64,000 nucleotides of DNA from Aliirhizobium smilacinae. Lineage in GTDB: Bacteria; Pseudomonadota; Alphaproteobacteria; Rhizobiales; Rhizobiaceae. The DNA lies in assembly GCF_006335145.1 (NCBI RefSeq), contig NZ_VDMN01000004.1, positions 248,001-312,000 on the forward strand. Direction: 5' to 3'. The stretch's first letter is position 1, and the number at the start of each line of letters is the position of its first letter. A program made the position numbers and the translations under genes. Positions 36,405-44,422 of this stretch are shown here, in pieces. The notes under the pieces are model-generated. The model was not told the origin of the DNA. It did no database searches and worked only from the letters and a program-made list of their open reading frames with translations.

Positions 36405-37550
36405 ATGTCCCTCACCAATCACGACATCATCGAAACCACTGCATGGCGCCGCCATCTTCATACCATGCCGGAAGTGTCCGGCGAGGAGGTAGAGACCGCC
36501 AGGGAAGTCGTTCGCTTCATGCGAGAGACAGGGCCGGATGCGATCGTGGAGGGACTTGGCGGCACAGGTGTGGCGGTGATCTATGACAGTGGCACTCCCG
36601 GCCAGTCGGTGATGATCCGCGCCGAACTCGATGCCCTGCCGATCGAGGAACTGGGAGAGCCGGAATATAGGTCGAAAATTCCCGGCAAGAGCCACATGTG
36701 CGGACATGATGGCCACATGGCGACGCTTGCGGCTGTCGGCCGCGCGCTTGGCCGAGAACGCCCGAAGAAGGGTCGCGCGATCCTTCTCTTTCAGCCGGCG
36801 GAAGAAAACGGCGCTGGCGCCGCAGCCGTCATCGCCGATGAGAAATTCGCTGCACTGACGCCGGATTTCAGCCTGTCGCAGCATAACATGCCCGGTGTGC
36901 CCTTCGGTCATGTCTGGCTGAAGAATGGACCGGCCAACTGCGCTTCCCGCGGCATGAAGATCACGCTGACGGGCAAGACGGCCCATGCCGCCTATCCCGA
37001 AACGGGGACCTCTCCGGTAAGTGCCGTCGCGGCCCTGATGCCCGGACTCAATACCTTGTCGGTCGGCACGGTATTGGACGGCGACCTTGTCCGCGCCACA
37101 GTCACCCACGCCGCGATCGGAGAGCCAACCGTCGGTGTAGCGCCCGGCCACGGCGAGATCTGGGTAACGTTGCGAACGTCCACCGACGATCAGATGGCCG
37201 CGCTCGTCGATAAGGCAGAGACCATGGCCAGTGAGGCTTCCGCGGCGAGCGGACTGAAGCTTGAGATCGAATATCAGGAAGTGTTCGGACATTGCGTCAA
37301 CGACGCTGAAGCCGCCGACATCCTGCGTGCCGCAATGGATGCGGAAGGCGTATCCCATGAACCGGGCGAAGGGTTCCGCGCCTCGGAAGATTTCGGTCGT
37401 TTCGGCGCGGTATCCAAATCGGCCATGCTGTTTCTCGGTGCCGGAGAAAACCACCCCGCTCCGCACAACCCGAATTACGATTTTCCGGACGACCTGATCC
37501 CGATCGGGGCAAAGATCTTCCTGCGTGCCATCCGCAATACGCTTGGCTGA
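36405..37550 (+). CDS. M20-family amidohydrolase (hippurate hydrolase-like)
   Basis: 381 aa from the ATG at 36405 (MSLTNHDIIETTAWRRHLHTMPE); GGAG lies 9 bases upstream. Motifs: WRRHLHTMPEVSGEE, ELDALPIEE, CGHDGHMATLAAV, QPAEENGAGA, HNMPGVPFG and GSEDFG-like ASEDFGRFG near the C-terminus. Metal-dependent hydrolysis of N-acyl or N-carbamoyl amino acids; the exact substrate cannot be said. A bidirectional terminator follows. Confidence 0.9.
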   Translation: MSLTNHDIIETTAWRRHLHTMPEVSGEEVETAREVVRFMRETGPDAIVEGLGGTGVAVIYDSGTPGQSVMIRAELDALPIEELGEPEYRSKIPGKSHMCGHDGHMATLAAVGRALGRERPKKGRAILLFQPAEENGAGAAAVIADEKFAALTPDFSLSQHNMPGVPFGHVWLKNGPANCASRGMKITLTGKTAHAAYPETGTSPVSAVAALMPGLNTLSVGTVLDGDLVRATVTHAAIGEPTVGVAPGHGEIWVTLRTSTDDQMAALVDKAETMASEASAASGLKLEIEYQEVFGHCVNDAEAADILRAAMDAEGVSHEPGEGFRASEDFGRFGAVSKSAMLFLGAGENHPAPHNPNYDFPDDLIPIGAKIFLRAIRNTLG

Positions 37551-37573
37551 ACAAGACATGGCTGAATACGAAA

Positions 37574-37600
37574 ACGGAGCCCTGAGGCTCCGTTTTTTTA
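37574..37600. terminator. Bidirectional terminator between convergent genes
   Basis: ACGGAGCC pairs with GGCTCCGT around CTGA (8 bp), with seven T on the plus-strand side and AAAA on the left, so it can stop both the M20 gene (+) and the transpeptidase gene (-), whose stop lies inside the T-run. Confidence 0.85.
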
Positions 37601-39004
37601 TGCGTCGTTGTTGTTGAACAGCTTGGCCAGGAAGCCACCGCCAGAACCTGAGCCGGGGCGTTTTCCGTCCCACTTGTTCACGATGATCATGTGGGTGATC
37701 TCGCCGCGCTGAAACGCCTTGAGGAAACGGTCGTAATCGGCGAAGGCGACGCATCCATGCGAATCGCCACGGACACGAAGCAGAAAACTGTGTGCCAGAA
37801 GGCCTGTGCGGCCCTGCGGCGGCTTGCCGTCAGTCGGCGTCAGGCGAATGGCGGCAACGCCGTGGAACAGAGATTCGCGCATCGAAAGCTTGTAGGTGCC
37901 GGGAGGCGTCGGACCGCGCATCTTCACATGGGTGAATTTAGGATTGTCGCGCATGCTGCCGATGCCGGAATGGGCTTCTAGCTTGGTGCCGTTCGGCATA
38001 TGCACGACACCATTGGTGATGTCGTAGATTGCAACCTTGGTACCGAGACCCTGCCACTTGGGCGAAGGCGCAGACGGGGTTACCGGCTCCTCGCGCATCG
38101 GGTTGTCCGGCTTGGCGAAAGCAAGCACCGTCGGCTTGTCATCCCCGTCAGCCTTGCCCGGTTTCTGCGGCGCGACCGATGCGATCGCAGCAAGCGCATT
38201 GGCGCGGCCTGCCGGCTTTGCATCGTCGCCACGCATGCCAGCCGCTGGCCGGATGACGGGAAGCGGACCAGCCTTCGGAAGCGCGTAGGTGTCAGCAGCC
38301 GGCGGAACGGCGAGTGCCACCACATCCTGCGTGATTTCGACCGACGGCTGGTTGATCGAAACATCATCGCCATCCGACGTATCGAGTGAAGCCATTTCGA
38401 CTGGCTTCATATCCTTCAGTGCGGCGACGTTGGTGACGTTTTCCGCGTCCTGGATCATGTCGGGCATTGCGCCCTCGCCTCGCGGCGCAACCAGAACGGT
38501 GCCTTCCATTGCCTGCCCAAGCGCCGAGCGTATGGCATCGCTGCCGGGACGTTTGGTCGTCAGAGCAGCAAACTGCTGGTCCGTTTCCACCCGACGCGCA
38601 GCTTTCGCCATGGCGTGGTGAAGAGCTTGCCGGACGGTTGAACCTTCAGGACGCAAAGCTGCCAAGGCAGCGATCTCGGCCCCGGCGAGACGCGAACCTT
38701 TGGGTTCAGCGGCTGCACGGCCAGGAAGCCGGGAGAATTTGGAGACGTCGAGGGTTCTCTCGCCGAGATCCCGCGTCAGATGCCCGCCTGTGACGACGGG
38801 CGAAAGAAGCGCGGTCTGAAAATGCAGATCCTTGGCAGGCTTCACCGCGGTTGCCACGGTGACGGCCGAAGCGCCGATCAGCGCTGCAACGGTAAGTCCG
38901 ATACCGATGGTCATATTCAAGAGAATCGATCGGCCGCGCTTGCGCTTTGCCGATCGCTTCGAGACCTGATTCCGCTTCGTGGAGGCTTCGACCCTACGCA
39001 CCAT
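37598..39004 (-). CDS. Membrane-anchored DUF2778 (Tlde1-like) L,D-transpeptidase-family protein
   Basis: 468 aa from ATG 39004. A very basic N-terminus (KRNQVSKRSAKRKRGR) precedes one helix (about residues 29-51), then a long disordered Pro/Ala-rich spacer with repeated acidic and TxxP stretches. The C-terminal 150 aa are the DUF2778/YkuD-like domain: AIYDITNGVVHMPNGTKLEA, GPTPPGTYKLSMRESLFHGV and the catalytic SHGCVAF (Cys418). This fold cuts or links peptidoglycan stems; the Salmonella member Tlde1 is a type VI effector. Here no secretion genes are nearby and a membrane anchor is present, so a housekeeping envelope role is more likely. Confidence 0.8.
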   Translation of the reverse strand: MVRRVEASTKRNQVSKRSAKRKRGRSILLNMTIGIGLTVAALIGASAVTVATAVKPAKDLHFQTALLSPVVTGGHLTRDLGERTLDVSKFSRLPGRAAAEPKGSRLAGAEIAALAALRPEGSTVRQALHHAMAKAARRVETDQQFAALTTKRPGSDAIRSALGQAMEGTVLVAPRGEGAMPDMIQDAENVTNVAALKDMKPVEMASLDTSDGDDVSINQPSVEITQDVVALAVPPAADTYALPKAGPLPVIRPAAGMRGDDAKPAGRANALAAIASVAPQKPGKADGDDKPTVLAFAKPDNPMREEPVTPSAPSPKWQGLGTKVAIYDITNGVVHMPNGTKLEAHSGIGSMRDNPKFTHVKMRGPTPPGTYKLSMRESLFHGVAAIRLTPTDGKPPQGRTGLLAHSFLLRVRGDSHGCVAFADYDRFLKAFQRGEITHMIIVNKWDGKRPGSGSGGGFLAKLFNNNDA

Positions 39005-39074
39005 CACTCGTTACCCGAACCGTTACTCATCACTGCAAAGGTCGCAAAGGGCGCCTCGCTTACCAGACTGGGGT

Positions 39075-39108
39075 GGTTTTGCGAAACGGAATGATTCCGC
39101 GTAAAACC
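39075..39108. promoter_or_regulatory. 34-bp double dyad upstream of the transpeptidase gene
   Basis: GGTTTTGCG (39075-39083) pairs with CGTAAAACC (39100-39108; 8 of 9 with a G-U), enclosing AAA and the palindrome CGGAAT-G-ATTCCG (39087-39099). It lies about 70 bases before the start at 39004. It may be an operator or a structured leader. There is no T-run on the minus-strand side to call it a terminator. Confidence 0.5.
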
Positions 39109-39376
39109 GCCCTGCGAATGGGTGAGAGAATGAACGATTATGGTAACCAATGTCTTTACGCCGCCCCGATCAGTTTCGATGGCGCTCATAAAAGCGCATG
39201 CCGCCGGAAGTTTAGCCGAAATGCGGCGAGGCTGTGTTTCTGGCCTCGGGAATTAAGGCGGGTCAAGCTGACGACCGTTGCTGTTTAGCGACAAAAGACC
39301 GGTTATTCAAGGCAAGGGGCTTAAATTACCGGGTATGCGGCACTATGCGACAGAAAAACAAGGGCGCTCGGCAACG

Positions 39377-39403
39377 GAAAACGGCCACGAAATACGTGGC
39401 CGT
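39377..39403 (-). terminator. Terminator after the YeeE/YedE transporter gene
   Basis: ACGGCCACG and CGTGGCCGT form a perfect 9-bp stem with an AAATA loop at 39381-39403, followed on the minus strand by TTTTCC. It starts 24 bases after the gene's stop. Confidence 0.75.
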
Positions 39404-39426
39404 CAGGTTCTGCTCGGTCAGTATTT

Positions 39427-40647
39427 TCAGCCGTCGATCCGGCGGATCGTGCGGCCTTCGTTGAAGAACCACGGCCTGAACTTGACGCCGACGACATTGC
39501 CGACAAAAGCGGCCACCGCCCAAAGGTAACCATGAAGGCTCCCTGAAGCGATCCCCGAAAAATAGGCGCCGATGTTGCAGCCATAGGCAATCCGGGCGCC
39601 ATAGCCCAGCAACAGCCCGCCAATCACGGCAGCGAAAACAGAGCGTAGCGGAATATCGAGGTTCGGCGCGAACTTGCCGGCGAGAGCCGCGGCCAGCATG
39701 GCACCGGCAATGATGCCGAAATCCATCACCGAAGTCACATCGGCAAATACGCTAGCTGCCAGCGCCTTGGCATTGCCCGGCTGCTGCCAATAGGGCCAGG
39801 AGGCCGGATCGATGCCGATCAGTTGCGCACCCTTGGCGCCCCACAGCGCGAAGGCCGAAGTGACGCCCCAGGGGCGACCCGCGATTGCAAGCGTTGCAAA
39901 GTTAAGGATGACAAGCGCGATCGCACCGAAGACCAGCGGCCATGGCCCACGCAAATACCGGGCAAAACCTTGGCGTGGCGACGGCGGAGCCTGTTCAAGC
40001 GCGCCGTTCCGCTTCTTTTCGACGACGACCGTGATGGCGGCGATAGCGCCGAAAATGGCCAGAGACACTGCAATGCCACCGACAGCACCAAAGGTCTGGA
40101 AAAGCGCGGTCGGCGGCAGCGCAGGCAGCGCCGCCCACCAGCCCGTATGCAGCGTGGCGACGAGCGAGCCGACAATGAAGAAGAACAGCGTGACCAGCAT
40201 ACGAGCATTGCCGCCGCCGGCGGTGAACAACGTGCCGGAAGCGCAACCGCCGCCAAGCTGCATGCCGACGCCGAACATGAAAGCGCCGGCAATGACACCG
40301 ATACCGGCCGGCGAAATATTGCCGCGCACTTCATTGCCGAACAACGTGCCGCTGGCCAGAAAAGGAAAGAACAGGATGACTGCAAGGGCAAGCAGGATCA
40401 TCTGGACGCGCAGGCCGCGTCCCCTGCCCTCGGCGATGAAAACCCGCCATGCCGAGGTGAAGCCGAAGGCCGCATGATAAAGCGAAATGCCCAGCGCACC
40501 ACCGACAAGAAAAAGCGCGCCCTGGGCTGGTCCGTAAATGGCACCGAGCGCCAGCGTGCCGGCAACGAGAACGACAAGGGAAACGAGACCAGGCGTTCCG
40601 AGCGGCGGCACAGTCGCTCCTGATCCCAGGGAGGACGAAATCGACAT
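39427..40647 (-). CDS. YeeE/YedE (TsuA-like) sulfur-compound transporter
   Basis: 406 aa membrane protein with about nine to ten helices in two related halves. The conserved cysteine motifs are GVGMQLGGGCASGTLFTAGGG in the first half and ARIAYGCNIGAYFSGIASGSLHGYLW in the second. The thiosulfate transporter TsuA of this family uses such cysteines to pass thiosulfate. This protein has both halves fused, whereas many alphaproteobacteria have two short YeeE-type genes. No rhodanese or TusA gene flanks it. Its substrate is therefore inferred from the family only. Confidence 0.87.
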   Translation of the reverse strand: MSISSSLGSGATVPPLGTPGLVSLVVLVAGTLALGAIYGPAQGALFLVGGALGISLYHAAFGFTSAWRVFIAEGRGRGLRVQMILLALAVILFFPFLASGTLFGNEVRGNISPAGIGVIAGAFMFGVGMQLGGGCASGTLFTAGGGNARMLVTLFFFIVGSLVATLHTGWWAALPALPPTALFQTFGAVGGIAVSLAIFGAIAAITVVVEKKRNGALEQAPPSPRQGFARYLRGPWPLVFGAIALVILNFATLAIAGRPWGVTSAFALWGAKGAQLIGIDPASWPYWQQPGNAKALAASVFADVTSVMDFGIIAGAMLAAALAGKFAPNLDIPLRSVFAAVIGGLLLGYGARIAYGCNIGAYFSGIASGSLHGYLWAVAAFVGNVVGVKFRPWFFNEGRTIRRIDG

Positions 40648-40781
40648 CGAATTATGCTCCTTATTATACGCCTTACCTATTGGTATCGCCGGAGCATGAC
40701 GAGGTTAGGTTTTCTGACCGCTGGCACATTTATGAGAATAAATTTCTCTCACGGCACCGAAAACCAGTCAAAGCAATGCTT

Positions 40782-40819
40782 AAAACATTCCACCCCGCGA
40801 GGGGAATCGCGGGGTGGAA
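40782..40819 (-). terminator. Strong terminator hairpin after the autotransporter gene
   Basis: TTCCACCCCGCGA (40788-40800) pairs exactly with TCGCGGGGTGGAA (40807-40819) around GGGGAA, and on the minus strand ATGTTTTAAG follows. It lies 55 bases after the stop of the YadA-like gene. Confidence 0.7.
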
Positions 40820-40873
40820 CGAGCCGAATGGCGGGGGGAGTACCAGTTCGGCAGGGGTTAGGAAGGGATACGA

Positions 40874-42358
40874 TCAGAACTCGCCGGAGAGACCGACACG
40901 AACGCCGGGCGCGCCACCGCCAGGCGAATAACCGACCGAGGCATCGAAGACGACCGGATAGTTGCTGTCGAACATATGAGCCACCGCAAAGCTCGTCGCC
41001 ATTTCGCCGTGGTACCCGGCGATGTTCGTCGACCAGGATGTCTTGCCCGGTGCAGAAGGTTTTGGCGCAGCCGTCATCGACATCGCAGCAGCAATACCCT
41101 TGCGTGTTTCGCTGCGCAGGCTGGAAATATCACCGCGTAGGCTGGAGATATCCGAGCTGATCCGGTTCACGTCGATATTGGCAGACGCTATATTGCCGGC
41201 CGCATCTGTCGTCAGAACCTGCGTGGGGCCGCTCTGCGCTGCCCGGCTTGCAGTCGATGTAACGCCCGGCATCGTGTAGGTATTCGTGGACGTACCGATC
41301 ATCACCTGACCGGCCCGGGTCGTGGTCGCGCCACGACCGATCGCGGTGCTGTTGGCGTGTGCGGCACTTGAACCGTAACCGACGGCAGTCGCATCGGCAC
41401 CGGTGGCAACGGCATTCGGCAGGCCGCTCGTGTTGTTGGCTGCCAAGGCCCCATTGGTGCCTGCACCTCCGATGAAGGAATTGATCGCCTGAAGCGCCGA
41501 GTTGACGTCGGTATAGGTGTTGCCCCGCAGCGTGTAGCTCGGGCCGGTGAAGACATTGGTGTTGCTGTTATAGCTGGATCCGCCGCCAAGCGCGATGGCC
41601 ACGTCCCCCAGCCCGGTCGTGACGGTATTGCTGACTGCCCGCAGCTGCCTGACGTTGACGGCATCCGTATCGGCCGTGCCACCCGCGACATTGGTGATTT
41701 GGCGCTCGCCGCCTGCCGTACCGACTGAAACCGCACCGGCGGTCGAAGAGACCGCAGTTCCCGAAAAGAGTTCTGTTGCACCGGCCATACCGGCACGAGA
41801 TGCCACCGAACCGGAACCGAGCGCAACGCCACCGGCCGCACTTACATTCGTGTCAGCCCCGAGCGCGACACCGTTTGCGGCAGTCACCGTGCCGCGCAGG
41901 CCGAGTGCGATTGCATTCGTGGCCGCCACGCTTGTATTTGCCCCGTTACCAATGGCAACCGAGTTCACCTCACCCGCGACAGATGCCGCATTGCCCGCCC
42001 CACCGAGCCCGGTGAGACTGCCGCCGCCCATCGAGATACCCCGAGCATCGTCGATATCGATCGAGTCGGCCGCCAGCCCGCAATCCGCACTGTTGACCGC
42101 CTGCCCGTTGGTATCGAGAACGTTGACGCCGATATTCTTGCCGCTCAGGGCGCCGGTGAGGTTGAGATCGATCAATGACGACAATGGGCTGAGAATAGCC
42201 CCGAGCCCGGAAGTGAGCGGTTGCAATACCGGCAGATCGACACTCAGGCCCGAGCAGACATTGACGAGCGGTGCTGACTGCGCATGCGCGGTGGTACTGT
42301 AAAAGCTGGAGACAAGCGTGACGGGCAAGGCGATTGCGGGAAGAATAAGGCGTTTCAT
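40874..42358 (-). CDS. YadA-like trimeric autotransporter adhesin
   Basis: 494 aa from the ATG at 42358 (MKRLILPAIALP; GGAGGGG 6 bases upstream). Signal peptide to about residue 27 (TTAHAQ). The passenger has YadA-head repeats (NSVAIGNGANTSV, NAIALGLRGTVTA, NGVALGADTNVSA, GVALGSGSVAS), a neck ITNVAGGTADTDAVNVRQL, more head repeats (ATAVGYGSSAAHANSTAIGRG), then a short coiled coil (DISSLRGDISSLRSETRKG) and the C-terminal membrane anchor (about the last 75 residues, ending GLSGEF). Such proteins form surface trimers for adhesion. It is short for the class. It stands alone. Confidence 0.85.
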   Translation of the reverse strand: MKRLILPAIALPVTLVSSFYSTTAHAQSAPLVNVCSGLSVDLPVLQPLTSGLGAILSPLSSLIDLNLTGALSGKNIGVNVLDTNGQAVNSADCGLAADSIDIDDARGISMGGGSLTGLGGAGNAASVAGEVNSVAIGNGANTSVAATNAIALGLRGTVTAANGVALGADTNVSAAGGVALGSGSVASRAGMAGATELFSGTAVSSTAGAVSVGTAGGERQITNVAGGTADTDAVNVRQLRAVSNTVTTGLGDVAIALGGGSSYNSNTNVFTGPSYTLRGNTYTDVNSALQAINSFIGGAGTNGALAANNTSGLPNAVATGADATAVGYGSSAAHANSTAIGRGATTTRAGQVMIGTSTNTYTMPGVTSTASRAAQSGPTQVLTTDAAGNIASANIDVNRISSDISSLRGDISSLRSETRKGIAAAMSMTAAPKPSAPGKTSWSTNIAGYHGEMATSFAVAHMFDSNYPVVFDASVGYSPGGGAPGVRVGLSGEF

Positions 42359-42528
42359 GGTGACCCCTCCAATTCGGATAACCAATCATTTCGCAACATG
42401 CTTAATAAGCTATTTCTAATTTAGATAACTCAACAACACCTTCGCGATGACCATGAATTGCTTGAATAATTTTCTTGATCGCCGAATGGTGCCTTGGCAT
42501 TCTGCTGTCACAAACGCGGGAGAACATC

Positions 42529-43155
42529 ATGAAAGCACTGCTGTTGATCGACATGCAGAATGGTTTTTGCCCAGGTGGAAACCTGCCCGTACCGGACGGC
42601 GATTCGGTGGTTGCCGTCGCCAACCGCCTGATTCGCGACGGCGGATATGACGTTGTCGTCGCCTCCCAGGATTGGCACCCGGTCAACCATGGCAGCTTCG
42701 CCTCCCAACACCCCGGCAAAAAACCTTTCGACATGGGTGAACTGTCCGGCCAGCCCCAGGTCATGTGGCCGGATCATTGCGTCCAGGGCACCCCGGATGC
42801 GGAGTTCCATCCGGACCTCGATGTAAGCGAAATCGACTATATTCAGCAGAAGGGCGAAAACCCCGCAGTCGATAGTTATTCCGCCTTTCGCGATAACGAT
42901 CGTGCCGCGTTGACCGGGCTTGCCGGTTACCTCAAGGCGCAACAGGTGACGGAACTCGACATATGTGGACTTGCGACAGACTATTGCGTCAAGTTCTCGG
43001 CTATTGACGCGCGCGATATGCTGCCGGAGGTCAACGTCCGCTTCATATCCGACGCGAGCCGCGGCATCGATCTGCAAGGCGTGAAGGATGCCATTTCGGA
43101 AATGCGGGAGCGCGGTATCGATATCGTCAGCAGCGACGTGATCCTGGCCGATTAA
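42529..43155 (+). CDS. pncA: Nicotinamidase (pyrazinamidase) PncA
   Basis: 208 aa. It deamidates nicotinamide to nicotinic acid in NAD salvage. Catalytic D8 (LLIDMQ), K108 and C153 (GLATDYCVKFSA), with the metal site D48-H50-H54 in SQDWHPVNHGSF. The ATG at 42529 has GGGAG 6-9 bases upstream. Divergent from the autotransporter gene. Confidence 0.94.
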   Translation: MKALLLIDMQNGFCPGGNLPVPDGDSVVAVANRLIRDGGYDVVVASQDWHPVNHGSFASQHPGKKPFDMGELSGQPQVMWPDHCVQGTPDAEFHPDLDVSEIDYIQQKGENPAVDSYSAFRDNDRAALTGLAGYLKAQQVTELDICGLATDYCVKFSAIDARDMLPEVNVRFISDASRGIDLQGVKDAISEMRERGIDIVSSDVILAD

Positions 43156-43358
43156 CGCGAAATTCTCGGACTTCCAACTCGATCTTCATTGTCCTGCACT
43201 GGGTATCGATCAGCAAAATCGATAAGTTGAATAAACGCAATTCAATTGCCAGTTGGTGCGACTGCTTCTACACGCACATCCTATGGAGAAACATGCGGAT
43301 AGTGCGGAAATCTGCCCAGTCAGACCCGCACCGAACCGCCGTGCCGCGGGAACAATGC

Positions 43359-44087
43359 ATGGATAGTCACGAACAGCTGACAAACGGCCTGAAGAAGGGC
43401 GCCATCGTCGCCATTTCATCGGCCCCGTTCGGCATTCTTTTCGGCGCCATCGCGGTCGATAACGGTTTCAGCATAACCGAAGCCGCATTGATGAGTGGTC
43501 TCGTTTATGGCGGCGCCAGCCAGCTGGTCGGCATCGAACTTTTTGGCCACCACGTTGCGGCGTGGGTGATCGTGCTCTCCATTCTGGCGGTAAACTTTCG
43601 CCATATTCTCTATTCGGCCGCCCTCACACCCGTGCTTGGCCGTTATCCGCATGTCCAGCGCTGGCTGGCGTTTTTCCTGCTGGTCGATCCGCAATTCGCC
43701 GAAACGGTGAAACGTGAAGACAGCTGCAAGCCCGCGACTTTTCGATGGTACTTTGCCATGGGGGCCGTCGTTTGGGTCTCCTGGATACTGACGACGGTCA
43801 TCGGCGCGTTCTTCGGCCGGATGATCGGCGATCCGAAAGCGCTCGGCATCGATGTGCTGCTGCCGATCTATTTCCTCGGCCTGACCATGGGTTTCCGTAG
43901 CCGCCACAACTTTATCCCCGTCATGCTCGCGGGAGCGATCGGTTCGGTCGCTGCTTTCCATATCGTCGGTTCACCCTGGCATATCAGCGTCGGAGCAGCG
44001 CTCGGCATTCTGGTCGCCGCCATCCTGCCGCCACCCAAGATGCATGAGGAACCGGACGTATCGGAAATAGAACGGGAGGCGATGTAA
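43359..44087 (+). CDS. azlC: AzlC-family branched-chain amino acid exporter, large subunit
   Basis: 242 aa with about seven helices. NGLKKGAIVAISSAPFGILFGAIAVDNG and LMSGLVYGGASQLVGIELF are AzlC hallmarks, as are NFRHILYSAAL and FFLLVDPQFAE. AzlCD exports branched-chain amino acids or analogues. The ATG at 43359 is preferred; an upstream ATG at 43293 with GGAG at its front would add 22 residues, giving a real ambiguity. The stop directly abuts azlD (TAAATG). Confidence 0.88.
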   Translation: MDSHEQLTNGLKKGAIVAISSAPFGILFGAIAVDNGFSITEAALMSGLVYGGASQLVGIELFGHHVAAWVIVLSILAVNFRHILYSAALTPVLGRYPHVQRWLAFFLLVDPQFAETVKREDSCKPATFRWYFAMGAVVWVSWILTTVIGAFFGRMIGDPKALGIDVLLPIYFLGLTMGFRSRHNFIPVMLAGAIGSVAAFHIVGSPWHISVGAALGILVAAILPPPKMHEEPDVSEIEREAM

Positions 44088-44420
44088 ATGACCGAGATAA
44101 GCGCTTTCTCAATCGATCCCGACACGGCCATGCTTATCGTGGTCGCAGCGATCGCCACGTATTTCACCCGCATCGGTGGTTATGTGCTGATGAGCAGCAT
44201 GAAACGCATTCCGCCACGAGTGGAATCGGCGCTGAACGCTGTGCCGGCAGCCGTATTGACGACGCTGGTGGCACCGCCTTTCATTTATGGCGGCTGGGAC
44301 ATCAAAATCGCCATGGTCGTAGCGCTGGTCGTTGGCCTGCGTTTTCCGGGCCTTACGATCCTTGCAGTTGGCTGGGCGGCCGTGATGGCCGCCCGTTACG
44401 GGCTTGGTCTCGGCGCCTGA
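44088..44420 (+). CDS. azlD: AzlD-family branched-chain amino acid exporter, small subunit
   Basis: 110 aa with four helices; TYFTRIGGYVLMSS, ALNAVPAAVLTTLVAPPF and GLRFPGLTILAVGWAAVMAAR are typical AzlD segments. It forms the export complex with AzlC. Its ATG follows the azlC stop with no gap, and its 3' end lies 2 bases before the convergent aminopeptidase gene. Confidence 0.9.
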   Translation: MTEISAFSIDPDTAMLIVVAAIATYFTRIGGYVLMSSMKRIPPRVESALNAVPAAVLTTLVAPPFIYGGWDIKIAMVVALVVGLRFPGLTILAVGWAAVMAARYGLGLGA

Positions 44421-44422
44421 AA

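Larger units (their letters stand above)
39005..39426. other. 422-bp intergenic region upstream of the transpeptidase gene
   Basis: No credible gene is visible. It contains a large hairpin at 39075-39108 (next entry) and, near its right end, the terminator of the YeeE/YedE gene at 39377-39403. The rest shows no recognised motif. Confidence 0.5.

Noticed and set aside
36357..37754. 465-codon frame antisense to the M20 gene
   Set aside because: The plus strand has the M20 metal motifs; the antisense product is Arg/Gly rich.
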